From positions 1-64,000 of the forward strand of contig RBZT01000588.1 in NCBI GenBank assembly GCA_003693705.1: a stretch of 64,000 nucleotides of DNA, read 5' to 3'. The notes beneath the pieces were generated by a model, which worked only from the letters and a program-made list of their open reading frames with translations, was not told the DNA's origin and searched no databases. Shown piece after piece: positions 23,664 through 34,802 of the stretch (position 1 is the stretch's first letter; each line of letters begins with the position of its first letter). A program made the translations under genes and the position numbers. This DNA comes from Polymyxa betae. Its lineage: Eukaryota; Endomyxa; Phytomyxea; Plasmodiophorida; Plasmodiophoridae.

Positions 23664-24673
23664 GTCCTCAACGAAGAAGACGAGGAGGCCGCACTCCGTC
23701 GCTCAAATCACCATCGTCAAAGCGTGCAAGTCTTCCCACTTCTCAGCTGGCTGGCTGAATGAGCTTCCAACAGCTTGCATATACCGGGCTTGGAGAAGTA
23801 ACTTCAAATCAATGACTGAGCAAGCACCTGAATTTATTTTTGTCTCAGCTTGTTTTTGAATTCGATTTGATTCGGCTAGTTTGCCGATCTTTGGTCAACA
23901 GGAGGAGCCAAAATCAGCCTGTTTCGTATCTTTAACAGTATCTGGCAACTGATTGAAAATTGTGTTTATATGAAGATAGGCCTTATGCTGCAACAAAGTA
24001 ATTGAAAGAATAAATGATGACATTGAAGCCAGAGACGTAGACTTGATGTCACTCATTGGTGATCCATATTTGTATCTGTAGAGTGCAGCCGCACGAGCTT
24101 CAATCGGAAGTGAACTGCGATAGTATATTTTTGCTCTGTAAGGAGCAATTCTGGGAGCAAGAACAAACGGCGTTTTGAAATAAAGAAAAAATGTATTTCA
24201 TCACAAGTTTCGGCAGATGGAAACGCCAAACTGCTCGTTGTACAGCAAATTGCGATAGCTCTCGTTGTACCACAGATTGTCAAAGAGGTGCTTCTCTTTC
24301 ATGATCTTTTATGCGGTTTTAAGTTCGTCGCTGGGCGATCTTCAGGTCTCACAAAAGTCACAAGATGATACTATGCTGATCCCTTCCAGTTTATCGTATC
24401 ACGCATGCTTGAAAATCAAGTTTATCATGGGGACAGGCTTGAGAAACGACGATGCCATCTGAAAACATATGCAAAAACAAAACATTTGCGTGCGCAAGTA
24501 TCTGAAAACTGTTGCGCGTTTTTGTTACTTTTCCTGAAATGACCTTCGCAGTCTTTTTCCAAACTTCCAATTCGCTTTCGCAAATTCGGATTGTGCTTTT
24601 TCTGTTACCGAGTCGCTCCTAAAGCCGTCATTACTGTTTACACGCTGTCATTTCCGTATGCTTTAAGAGAATC
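23664..24673. other. Divergent intergenic region between ORC3 and TGL lipase genes
   Basis: About 1 kb with short non-conserved frames only. It must hold both promoters. I see no RNA gene or repeat. Confidence 0.5.
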
Positions 24674-26993
24674 ATGCAGATCCCAAACGATCACGAGAGC
24701 TCTAATAGTCGATCCGGCCATCCTCATCTGAACGATTCTTATAGCTCGTTCGACCAATTTCCTCTTTGGGAGGAACCTGACGATCGCTCGCTTCGAAATC
24801 TGTTCTATGGCCGATTCGAGCGAGGTGTCAAAGGAATGCAGCGAATTTTTCGCTGGCCTTTCCTCCTTTTTTTCTTCACAATTATCTTTATTGAACTGAT
24901 TCTCTACTTTGTTTTACGAGCTGTGATTTATGCTTATGAGACATTAATGTCTCGCTTATTCGATACGCATCATGCTGATCTGGTTGCGTTGGAGGAAGCT
25001 AAGACTTACAAGGTCAGAATTATTTTCTCATTTCATTGCTTCTCTGAATTGTTCAGGACTGGCTTGATCGAGCTAAGCGTTTAGATTCCGAAATGGACCA
25101 CGATTTCTACAAGGCGATTGATCAGTCACCGTTTTATTCATGGAAAACGGTTAAAACCATGACTAGGCAGTTGACGGCCAGCGCGAATGCGTTTCAACAA
25201 ACCCCAAATCGTCGTACGATTCTAGAACTGGAGATGCGTCTGGGTCGATCGTATAACGCCAATACTGCCAGTCTTGGTATTGATAGCGAACGTCTCTATG
25301 CTGAAACTTTTGCTGGTTGTTGACTTTTTCTTCCTGACGCACAATTTTTTATAATCGTTTTCACAGGAACAAAGAACATTCTGCAACGATATATCGATAC
25401 TGTGTTAGAGGCGACGAATCTGGTATGGAGAGCTGACTTATATAGTTAGAAGTTTGTAATGCGTCTCCAGTATATTGGTGCGGATGAGAAGATCATTCCT
25501 ACAGAGCGGAAACTAGAGAATGTGACCCGATGGAAAGCCACCTTTGGACGTACCGCTCTTTGCTTGAGTTCTGGTGGCACTATTGCGTATTACCATTTTG
25601 GTGTTGTTCGCGCTCTACTTCGCTGTGGAAGACTTCCACAGATTATATGTGGCAGGTAACCTACTTGATTGTTTTCAGTATTCGAGCTTTCACTGAGTGA
25701 CCTAATTGTGGTCTTAGCTCTGGGGGAGCGTTGGTAGCTGCCGTTATTGGAACAAGAACAGATCAAGAACTTGAGAATATTCTGACTCCTGACATCCATA
25801 AGTATCTAAGTTGCTGTAGGGACTCATGGGGAACCATCCTCTCGTAGGTTCCTCGGTCTGTGCTGATATCGATGTGTTTATTCGACGCAGGCGTTTTTTT
25901 CTGAACAATAAGCTGTTTGATGAAAAGCAATGGAGACAAATATCTGGTGATTTGCTTTTCGATGACATGACCTTCAAAGAAGCCTATAAAAAAACAGGTC
26001 TATTTTTTATGTTGGTGTTTAGTTTCAAATTCTAATTTCTGCTTTTAGGCCGCATTTTATGCATAACCTGCACGAGCGACAACAAATGGGGCGCACCAAT
26101 TGTTTTGTGAGTAAAGTAGCCAAATTGATAGTACATGCACTCATGATATCATGGGTTAGAAATTACATGACGACGCCATCGGTTGTCATTCGAGATGCAG
26201 TCCTGGCGAGCTCTGCGATTCCGCCCCTTCTTTCTCCTATAACGCTCATGTGTAAAACTGCTAGAGGAAGCATCCAGGTTGCTAACATGTCTGCTTGCCT
26301 ATCTATATCTTACGATCCTCTTCAGCCTTTTGTCGACTTTGGCAAATGCTGGTCTGATGGTGCCATTAAGAACGATATTCCATCCAAACAGCTTGCTGAA
26401 CAATTCAACGTCAATTACTTAATAGTGAGCCAGGTCCGTTGCATCATCAAAATTTCCATTTTGCTACGAATTCAGAGAGTAGTTTCCTGAGTGCGAATTC
26501 TAGGTAAATCCTCATATTGTCCCTTTCGTATATGAGTGTCGAGGATCACCTGGATGTCCAACCCGGCGATATGGAAGTGGATTACGCGGGGGATTTCTAT
26601 TCAGCGCCACCGAGGCTCTGTTGAAGCTCGATATGCGAAAATGGATGCGAATGATTTCCGAATTGGATTTGATGCCCATGGTCTTTAGCCAGGTTTGGTT
26701 TCAAATTTACGAACTCGAATGCTTTTTTTACAGTAGGACTGCAGGATTGGTCGAACTTGTTTCTTCAAAAGCATTGGGGAAATGTAACTATTTATCCAAC
26801 TAGAGGCTGGCGAGCTCTGTATGATACGGTCCTCGTGGTCACCAACCCAACATATCTTCGCATGAAACAGTATATCGAGACTGGAGAGCACTCAACCTAT
26901 CCAAAGATAGCAATGATCGCCAACCACTTCAGTTTAGAACAGACATTACTCACGGCCGAAATTAGGCTGTCCCACCAGCAAGCGCCAGTTTAA
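24674..26993 (+). CDS. Patatin-like triacylglycerol lipase (DUF3336, SDP1/TGL3-5 type)
   Basis: Exon 1 (24674..25012) encodes a disordered N-terminus and a membrane segment (about residues 57-90, FLLFFFTIIFIELILYFVL). Exon 2 starts at 25057 with the DUF3336 block WLDRAKRLDSE. The patatin domain follows: the glycine-rich oxyanion loop GRTALCLSSGGTIAYYHFGV, then the nucleophile elbow GSSGG. An intron (about 25657-25717) splits the elbow just before the catalytic serine. The Asp of the Ser-Asp dyad is in WSDGAIKNDIP near 26355. The C-terminal blocks (FNVNYLIVSQ, VNPHIVPFV, WGNVTIYPTR) follow those of plant SDP1 and yeast Tgl4. These enzymes hydrolyse stored triacylglycerol at lipid droplets. Metazoan lipolysis uses a different patatin (ATGL), so this gene bears on the identity of the organism. 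Some downstream exon borders are unresolved. Confidence 0.87.
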
Positions 26994-27482
26994 ACATTGT
27001 ATTATGCCATCTACTTATTTTGTTTAAACTTCAATGCTTTCTAATATTAAAGCATATGACGTTGTGGCATGTTACATAGTATTATTTGATCAGTTAGGTC
27101 TGATCACGAGAAAAAAACAAGTATCGACATCTGCTTTAAATTCAGCTTTCAAATAGTGCTGTACATAAAGGATCTACTTTTCATGATCACGCCCCAACGT
27201 TGCTCTTGACCTATGGTACGTTCAATGTGGAGGAGTCTCGATTGAATGATCGGACCACTAAGAGCCCTCGCGATTCTAAGTGTCCTGACTTCAATGGACA
27301 TAGACATGGTATTTGTGATCCTTCATTACAGAGTTGTCCCTACCGTATTCTACGAAAGTTGCCCCCCTCAAATGTACAGCGCTGCCTTCCTCCTCTTGTC
27401 GCTTCCAAAGACTGTTCCGTTTTCATGACAGAATTGATCTATCGATAAAAAACATGCAACATTGAAAATTGTATTATGAATG
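26994..27482. other. Convergent 3' region between TGL lipase and NUP50-like gene
   Basis: Two genes end toward each other here. The sequence holds only chance frames; I see nothing else. Confidence 0.5.
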
Positions 27483-28773
27483 TTAAACAGTTAATTGTGT
27501 TAAAGTGTTGAATAGGGAATCCGCGTCTTCCTTTGACTTTGTCTTGAGTAGATATGATTCGAATTGCTGGGAATCTTCAACGGAGACGCTGGTCAAACGA
27601 ACCATTTTGTCATGAGACCTCTCCAATGCCATGTTCTTGAAAAGAGACGCATTCAAAGCTAAGCGATGCGTCTTTGCCATTCGAAGCACCAAACGCGATC
27701 GGATCTCACCATCTTCGCCTTGGTAGGTATTTACATGCAAGTCTCCATTGCCGCATTCTTGCCATTGCTGCTTCTTCTCTGACTTTCCATCAACATTCTT
27801 CTCAACCGTTTTTAAGTGGTAGGCAGCAACCGGAACCTTTAGAACAATCTTATCGTTCTCTTCCCCGGATTCTACAGGTTCGGCTAAGGGCTCTTTGGCG
27901 GGAGTTTCCTGCTCAAATGTCTTCGAAGCAAATTGGAAGGAGGTTGTGGCGGGCGCTTCGGTGGTGCTGCCGCTGGACAAGAACGAGAAGGAGGCTCCGG
28001 TGCTGTCGCCGGATAGGGCGGAAAATGAGGCAGGCTGATCTCCTTCGCTCGATCCAAATTTGAATGGTGTCGTCGTGCTAGAAGTTCCGAAAGCCGGAAC
28101 AGAAGAGCCGAATGAAAACGTCGTGGCTGAGGTCGTGCTTTCGCCAGGTGCAACACCGAACTTAAAGGTGGTCGTCGAAGAATCTCCACCGAATTTGAAC
28201 TCTTGGGCGCTCGGGTTCAAAGCGGATTTCTTGGGCAAAGGAGACTTGTCCTCTTTGGCATCAGGTTTAGGTGCTTCACAGGCAGCACATTTATTCTTTG
28301 AAGCGTCGTTGTTAATCAAGCAGACTTCGCAGTTCCACGATCCGGTTTTCGGCATAAATTTCAGCAAAGGATTTTCATCTGAAACGCCATAAGGAATTTC
28401 AAAACAGAGACACGATATATTTACGGTTTGAATCTGATGCTGGAGCGGGAGCGAATCCTTCCGATTTCAACTCGACTGGCTTCTCTTGAGCCTTTGACTC
28501 TGCTGTGTCCTCAGCTTGACCGGCGAAATTGAAAACAGGAAAAGCACTTGGCGTGCTAGACACAGTCGATCGGCGCTTTCGACTGACCTTGACGACCCTA
28601 GACGAGCGTCAAAAGTTTTAGCATTTCAACGCGATTTCGGAAGCATACTCGCGCTGAGCAATCTCCTCTTCGGAGGCTGGAGTCCAGGTGGAGGCACCCT
28701 GCTCTTCCTGGGACGCCTCTGACTCACTGTCGCCCTGTTTCAGGTCAGTCTCGGCTTGACGCTTGCGGCCCAT
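27483..28773 (-). CDS. NUP50/Nup2-like nuclear-basket nucleoporin with RanBP2-type zinc finger and Ran-binding domain
   Basis: The start at 28773 gives MGRKRQAETDLKQGDSESE, followed by ASEEEIAQRE joined through a short intron to VVKVSRKRRS. This is the N-terminal pattern of NUP50/Nup2, which binds importin-alpha. The large 3' exon (from about 28345) encodes a RanBP2-type zinc finger (SWNCEVCLINNDASKNKCAAC). FG/FKFG/FSFG repeats follow in Ser/Thr/Ala/Pro-rich linkers. A C-terminal Ran-binding domain carries WQECGNGDLHVNTYQ and RLVLRMAKTHRLALNASLF. Such proteins work at the nuclear basket, where they help release cargo from importins through RanGTP. Vertebrate NUP50 lacks the zinc finger, which is known from NUP153 and RanBP2, so this is a mosaic arrangement. 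It lies in tandem just downstream of the TPP2 stop. Confidence 0.85.
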
Positions 28774-29001
28774 AACGAGAATCGATAGGTAAAAAAGCCC
28801 TGTTGTGACTGAAGATTCGCAGGCAGCCACTCCGTCACGGACCTCAAAATAACATCCACGTTCTCTTCAAGAATCGCTTTGCAATAACGCCTGCACACAC
28901 TTAAGCTACGTTGTTGATGACTACTCCATGAATTCGGTCTGAATGCTGCTGTGGATCTACTATTTAAATCATAGCTGCGTGTTTATTTGAAATTGTCGCC
29001 T

Positions 29002-32000
29002 TCAGAATAAAGCAAAATCTTCAGGATTTGCTTGCAGATGACGATTCTCCATAATCGGAATCCAATGCGCCCATCGAAGCTGCTGGAGAATTTCTATACG
29101 TAATTTATGCAAATGCTACATTCCCGGTTAGATTTAGTGGTTAATAACTGATTTACCGAGTGACCTTATCTCTGGCTACAATCGTTTCATTTTCATTAAG
29201 CAACTGAAGAGCCTGTCCAAGGCGGTTCTGTATTTTATGGTACCTAGAACATTTCAATAAGAACCAGGTTCCAAAAAAAATCGACTCTTTCCAACCAGGC
29301 ATTAAGCAAAATTATCTCATTATTAAGATCGGAATCTTTGCCATCAGTCCACTGCTGAAGTAACTTCATGGTATCTGTAAAAAGCACTTGATCTCGCTCA
29401 TCTGATTATGTAATTAGTTAATAGTAATCAGATAAAACTTTAAAAAATGTAATGGATACCTTTACATTTCATCAAACAAGTTGCTTTATAAGTCAATGCA
29501 GACACAAGTGTTTTCTTCTTCTCCTTGATGCTCTTGGTAAAGGCATTGGATTGGCTTCCAGGTGGTGGACGCACACCACAGCTTGAAGCCAAGGCGTTAA
29601 CATCGATTTCCTCCACGATAGAGGATGCTAATTCAATAGCCTGAGCACATGCGATTATTGAACAATTTAGAATTAGGTGTCCGTTGAAGCAAACTTTTTT
29701 TCTGAGGCGATCTGCTTCTACGATGTCATCAGACTGTTCAGCTTGCGATACATAGCCTTTAAGTTCTATTAGCAAAGCAGGATGATAGCGGGGATTGTCT
29801 TTAAGAATAAGCTCGAGCCCTAAATTACAGTATCTAGGAACAAATTGATCATAATCAAGAGAGAGATGACGACAAGTACTTGTCAACGTATGACTGTGGT
29901 TGCTTGTTGATCCAGCTTAATAGACAATCTCGCAGCGCAGTCTGGGGCGTTCTTTCCTCATCGCCTGTAAGAGAACCTTTATCATCATTCGTGTTAGATT
30001 TATCTAGGAACAAGTGAATTTGATGAAGAGCAGATCGAAAAAAGCGACACCTTTCATTGGCTCAAGATATCCATGGCAGATCACTGGGAATTTGATAGGA
30101 TGATTCGGTTGGTCTTCTTTATCAAAAATAAGGCTCCCGATCAAACAGCAAGCGCTAGTGAATCCTTTGGGTGTCGACAGAGAATCAGGCAGCGTCACAT
30201 AGTATGTTGAAGTCTGTGGTTCCGAATGAATAATTCAGCCTATATCGTGATAATGCTGACCTCATGTAAGTGCAGCGTCTCACGTCCAGTTTTCTTTGCT
30301 TTCTTGTGAAATCTGAGCAACAATTTTGATGAAATCAGACCAGCAACAATGAAATTAGGTACAAGGCGCTATTGAAATCTCGATGAACTTCCAGATCGAT
30401 CGATTTTGACAGCTTCCGAACAACTTTGATGGGCATTGTTTGCAGGTTCACAAGCAAACTTCTGTCATCGTGCTTTATCTGGATTCGCACCGTGTAGTCT
30501 CCCTAGTTAGCAAGTTGGTAACAAAGTCAATCGAAGAATTGATTACCTTCTCCAAAGTGACAGATTTAGGATACGCGTCTGTTATGTTGACCATTTTCTT
30601 GCCAGAATCGAATATTTGACAAATCTGTGAATCAAATTCCGATTCGTATAGGAGATTGTTGAGTAGTGGGTACTCAACGGTGACAGCAGACGACGTCGGC
30701 TACCAACAGTCACGAATTTTCAAATTAATGTACCTGAAACACCAAACCTGGTTGAATTTATACATCAGAGTGAGATCATAGGAATGTCGTTGTTTCGGAA
30801 GAGTATCGCGAATCGACAGACCCTTTATTAGGCCTGATAATTAAAACCAATATTCAGAATAATTCGCAACAGATTCAAAGAATTGCTGATCTTACCTTCT
30901 GAAATCGGATTCAGCGGCAGCGACCATGAATTGAAACTCGCACACAAATGGAGTGTTTCTGTCTTCAGCAATGAACAGACTTCAGTTCGGAGGACGCGAT
31001 CAACAGCTATATGAACTTATGATTCCAGAAAACCCCAAAGAATGAGCAGGTTTACACGACAGATGTAATACAGGAGAGGCCAGGGATAGGCCACACCAAT
31101 CAACACGCAGGCTCGCTTTCGTTTCGCCCAACGCCGACCAGAATTGGGCCAGGGTCACCTAACGGAACGTTCATTCCAGCCCAACAATTTCGACTGAACA
31201 TCATACCTCCAGAGTCGTCCTTTCCTTGACAGTGATGTGGACTTCATGCTTATTGGTTCCTTGAAGAGTGACATATTTACGTAGTGATGTATGTTTGTGA
31301 CTTCTTTGGTTTTCATTATAAAGGGTATGGAGTACGAATTGGCGTCCATCACTGTTGCCTTGTGCAGAAATTGTGATGCGTGCCGAAACGGCACCAACAG
31401 GAACACTGAGAAAATTTCTAGAAATAGTGCCCGGCTTGAACTGGAGTTCATTGAATTCAATTGCAGAGGCACCATCGTCTCGCATTGGTACGACAACAGT
31501 AACTGGGATGCGGAACATGGCCACAGGACCTAGTAAAATTGTTACAGGAAACCGAATTACGATAAACGATCAGAGACCAGGCTTAAAAAAACCTGCCATC
31601 TCCGTTTTTTACCATTCGAGACAGGATCATCAATAATGCTGATAATTTCTGTATAATGAACCTGGTTCGGCGACAGTTGTGTAGGATTGATGGCAACACT
31701 GAAAGTGCGACCCTGATTTGATAGAGTTATAAAATTTCAGTATACCAACAACGATCGAACCTCATTATGAAGAACCAAGGAAACTGGACACGATACCCAG
31801 CTAGCATCGCATTTTAGAGAGAGATGTAATTCCAGCTTGGATTTAGCAGCTGAGTAATCAGTCATAATGTCATTAAGCTTGGTTACGTCTCTTTTACCAT
31901 TATCGGAGTCATCAGGCAGATGAGGAACGACTTTGATCGAATGCGTCGATTCTCTCTGTATAATTTTTAGAGGCTGTACGTTTTCAGGCAACAAACTGAC

Positions 32001-34302
32001 AGTGATTTGATATGGTTCCCTTAGATAGATGCCTTGATTAATTTTTTCCACTGAAATCTGGAACCGAATATCATGCCTCGGATCGTCACGGTGCTATCCA
32101 TGAATTAATGCCCACTGACAGGAGTGAACAAACTTACCCGATTCAAATAGCCGGCGGCCTGTTGGCTGCTTAGCAGCCCATGACCAACAGTGAGAGGATC
32201 GAGGTCGCCCATAGCGACAGCGGTATTCTCAATAGCCCTTCTCACCCGAGCAACCGAACATTTGATACCGTTATGCCGAGCAAACGCCAGCAAATTCGAT
32301 ATAGCGCCAGCAGCGTTCGGGCTTGACATTGAGGTTCCTTAAGCACTTATCAGCTCGAATCTGTTCGCTAAAAGGGGCTTGCCATTCATCAGCTGCTTAT
32401 TATTGAGAGTCCACGTGGGTACTGGAGCAATCGCCGCTCCTGGAGCGGAGATAGTGACACCTTGGCCGCCATCAGCGGAAGGACCGCGAGACGACCACGT
32501 CGTCTGCTGCGGAGGAACATCATCGCGAACCGAGTACAGCTGAAAAATAGCTCAGCAACCTTATTGATAGCATTTCTGTCACCTAATTACTTGTTGGGCC
32601 ATTTCAGAGCTTACGAATGCTCCGACGGATATTGCAGCGTCGGTCGTGCCGGCTGGAGCTCCAACCGTGCTCAAAGCTGGGCCGGCGTTGCCAGCTGAAC
32701 CGACAAAAATTATCTGACAAGTTTTAGAAAACGAGGAAAGACGAGATATCCTTTACATTATGTTTGTTGACAGCGTCGCGAAGAAGCTCGCAGATGCGAC
32801 CCTGATTTGGAATCGAGGTGGGTTCACCGTAGGACATATTGATGATGTCAACTTTGGCTTCGACAGCTGCAGCGAATGCTCTCATCAAAGCTGCACTCGT
32901 TTCCATGGAGCCTGATAAGCGGATGATTTTATGGAGTGAAAGGGCTTTGCTTTGCATAAAAACGAACCGAGACGTGTGTCGCCAATTTTCATTGACACAA
33001 TTTGAGCTTCCGGATTGATTCCGTTCAGCTCAGTTTGATCAGGGAAACAGGCAGCTGAAATACCAGCGACATGTGTTCCATGCGAACCTGGAAGATGTCC
33101 AGTAAGTATCGACTGCATTAACAAAATATACGACAAACCCGCGACGGTTACGACGGAGATGACATTACCATCTTCGTAACTATGAAGATCTAATGATTTA
33201 CTACTCGAAACGAAGTCCCAGCAAACTCACACATTAAATGAGTACGATAGCAGCTCAGCTCCAAAAGTGGAATATTCGCGCTTGAAACGATATTCACCCA
33301 TGAGCTTTGCTGAGCCCAGATCCCCGGATTCACTCGTATCTAGAGCGATTTGCCAGCGGCCTGGAAAAATCCAAATCATTTCGTTGTAATCGAGGAATAT
33401 CGCGACGACCTTCTTCATTCTTGAACATGATTGCATCATAAAAAGGGCCGACGTCTAGGGTTGAAAACTTATCGGACATGGAAGAGAGCCTATACAAAAG
33501 TCAAAGGTTGCCATAAGCATTTAGACAAAAATGACACTCTTTCAGACGAGCTTCGAAATCAGAGGAGATTTCGTCGGTTTTTGAACCCTGTGATAAGTTG
33601 AAACGAGTTTCCAGAGCGATTAGAAACAGAATTTGCCTGATGTTTAAGGAAATCTGAGTGTAATTCAAGCTCTACGACGCGGTTCTGTTCGATAAACGGT
33701 TCACGACGTTTTTTCCGATGCTGTTTCACCAAAGGCTTTGGAAACAGAATGTAGGCTTCCACCAAACCCAGTCGAACTTCTACACAAATGTTTGAAAAGG
33801 TCAATGTAAATGTCCCAAGACCTACTTGATTCATTAGCCGGTGAGCAAATAGATTTCATCCATTCCTCTGGGATTTTCAATGTCCTTCCGCTTTTTCCAA
33901 CAACGGTTCCAGAGTCGGAATTGATCGCGGTTAAAGACATCCGAATATCTCCTGCTCCGCTGCAATCGATCAGATCTGACACCGATTAGGAATTAAACAG
34001 ACAATACTTGAGCTGAATGATACCCAAGATCTTTGGCAGACCGGACGAAGTGACTTGGAGGCCTGCTGCATTTGGATCGACACCTGCGATGTCTGCCTCA
34101 AAAATATTGTCTCAGGCCAAGAGAATGTCAAACCGGTGTCAAAGATGGCAATGACTACAGGAGCCGCCTTGCGATCAGAGCTACCATAGTCTATATCCAG
34201 ATGGTGTGCTCTCGGGATCATTCTCAAATTCAATTTGAAGTTGGCTCGAAACGAAGGGCTGCGCCAATATATTGCAACAAATGAGATGTTGTCAGGTGCC
34301 AT
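29002..34302 (-). CDS. TPP2: Tripeptidyl peptidase II (giant subtilisin-type serine exopeptidase)
   Basis: The catalytic Asp block IFDTG joins [10 protein letters not shown] through an intron near 34133-34064. The insert between Asp and His contains a [10 protein letters not shown] motif. The catalytic His block is [14 protein letters not shown] (near 33080), followed by [13 protein letters not shown]. The region with the oxyanion Asn lies near 32700. The catalytic Ser block [12 protein letters not shown] (near 32335) is followed by [10 protein letters not shown] and VGHGLLS. The C-terminal part keeps the long TPP2-specific beta and helical regions and ends in [20 protein letters not shown] with stop 29004..29002. 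TPP2 removes N-terminal tripeptides from proteasome products and forms huge spindle-shaped homopolymers in the cytosol. The expected size is about 1200 residues over more than 20 exons. One intron (32338-32382) has a GC donor. The start at 34302 is the first ATG; it leaves a short, poorly conserved N-terminus. Confidence 0.9.
32338..32382 (-). other. GC-AG intron of 45 nt next to the TPP2 catalytic serine
   Basis: Removing exactly these bases joins QLMN to GTSMSSPNA in phase, recreating the family motif around the catalytic serine. The donor reads G|GCAAG and the acceptor CTTAAG|G. No GT donor nearby restores the motif. Confidence 0.75.
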
Positions 34303-34802
34303 TATTTCCAAACTTGAAGTTTTCGGGGATCAAGATTTATTAATAAATGGACCATTCCAACTGAATCCGTGCATTTTTTATCTGAGGGAATGAATTGGGT
34401 TGGATTGTTGTCGTGCCTTTCGACAAGGTGGGCGGCACTTTTACTGTATTGGTGGGCACAGACCCAAAGGTCCATGGCTTTCCTATTATTGATAATTCGG
34501 AGGCCTATACCCTTAAACGAAATCGGCGAGTTTCAGCCCAGCAAAGAGCTTAGCGACCTAGCATTGGAGGGCAGCCACCGGCTGGCCCAATCATACAGGG
34601 AGTTGAACCCTGTAGGCTACCAATGTTTCGATCTCATGCTGGTCTCCCAGCTTCTATCACTTACTGTATACTAAACTGGACAGCCGTGTTTGTAAGCAGT
34701 CTATTTGAGGGGATGACAGAAGATAGTCTTTTGTTAATGGGCTAAAGCGACAAAGGTTAGCCCTTTGACAGTTAAACTTAGGCAAGAGCCGTCTTTTTCA
34801 AT
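34303..34802. other. Divergent intergenic region between TPP2 and RAP-domain gene, with repeat copy
   Basis: It contains the interspersed repeat at 34397-34483 and a perfect 7-bp inverted repeat TACAGGG/CCCTGTA (34594-34600 and 34608-34614) with a 7-base spacer. No gene is visible. Confidence 0.55.
34397..34483 (+). repeat. Interspersed degenerate repeat, copy A
   Basis: This 87-bp stretch aligns with 40066-40144, with one 8-base gap and scattered substitutions. Shared blocks include GGGCGGCACTTTTAC, GGATTG and GACCC.AAGGT. Its full extent and class are unknown. Confidence 0.7.
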
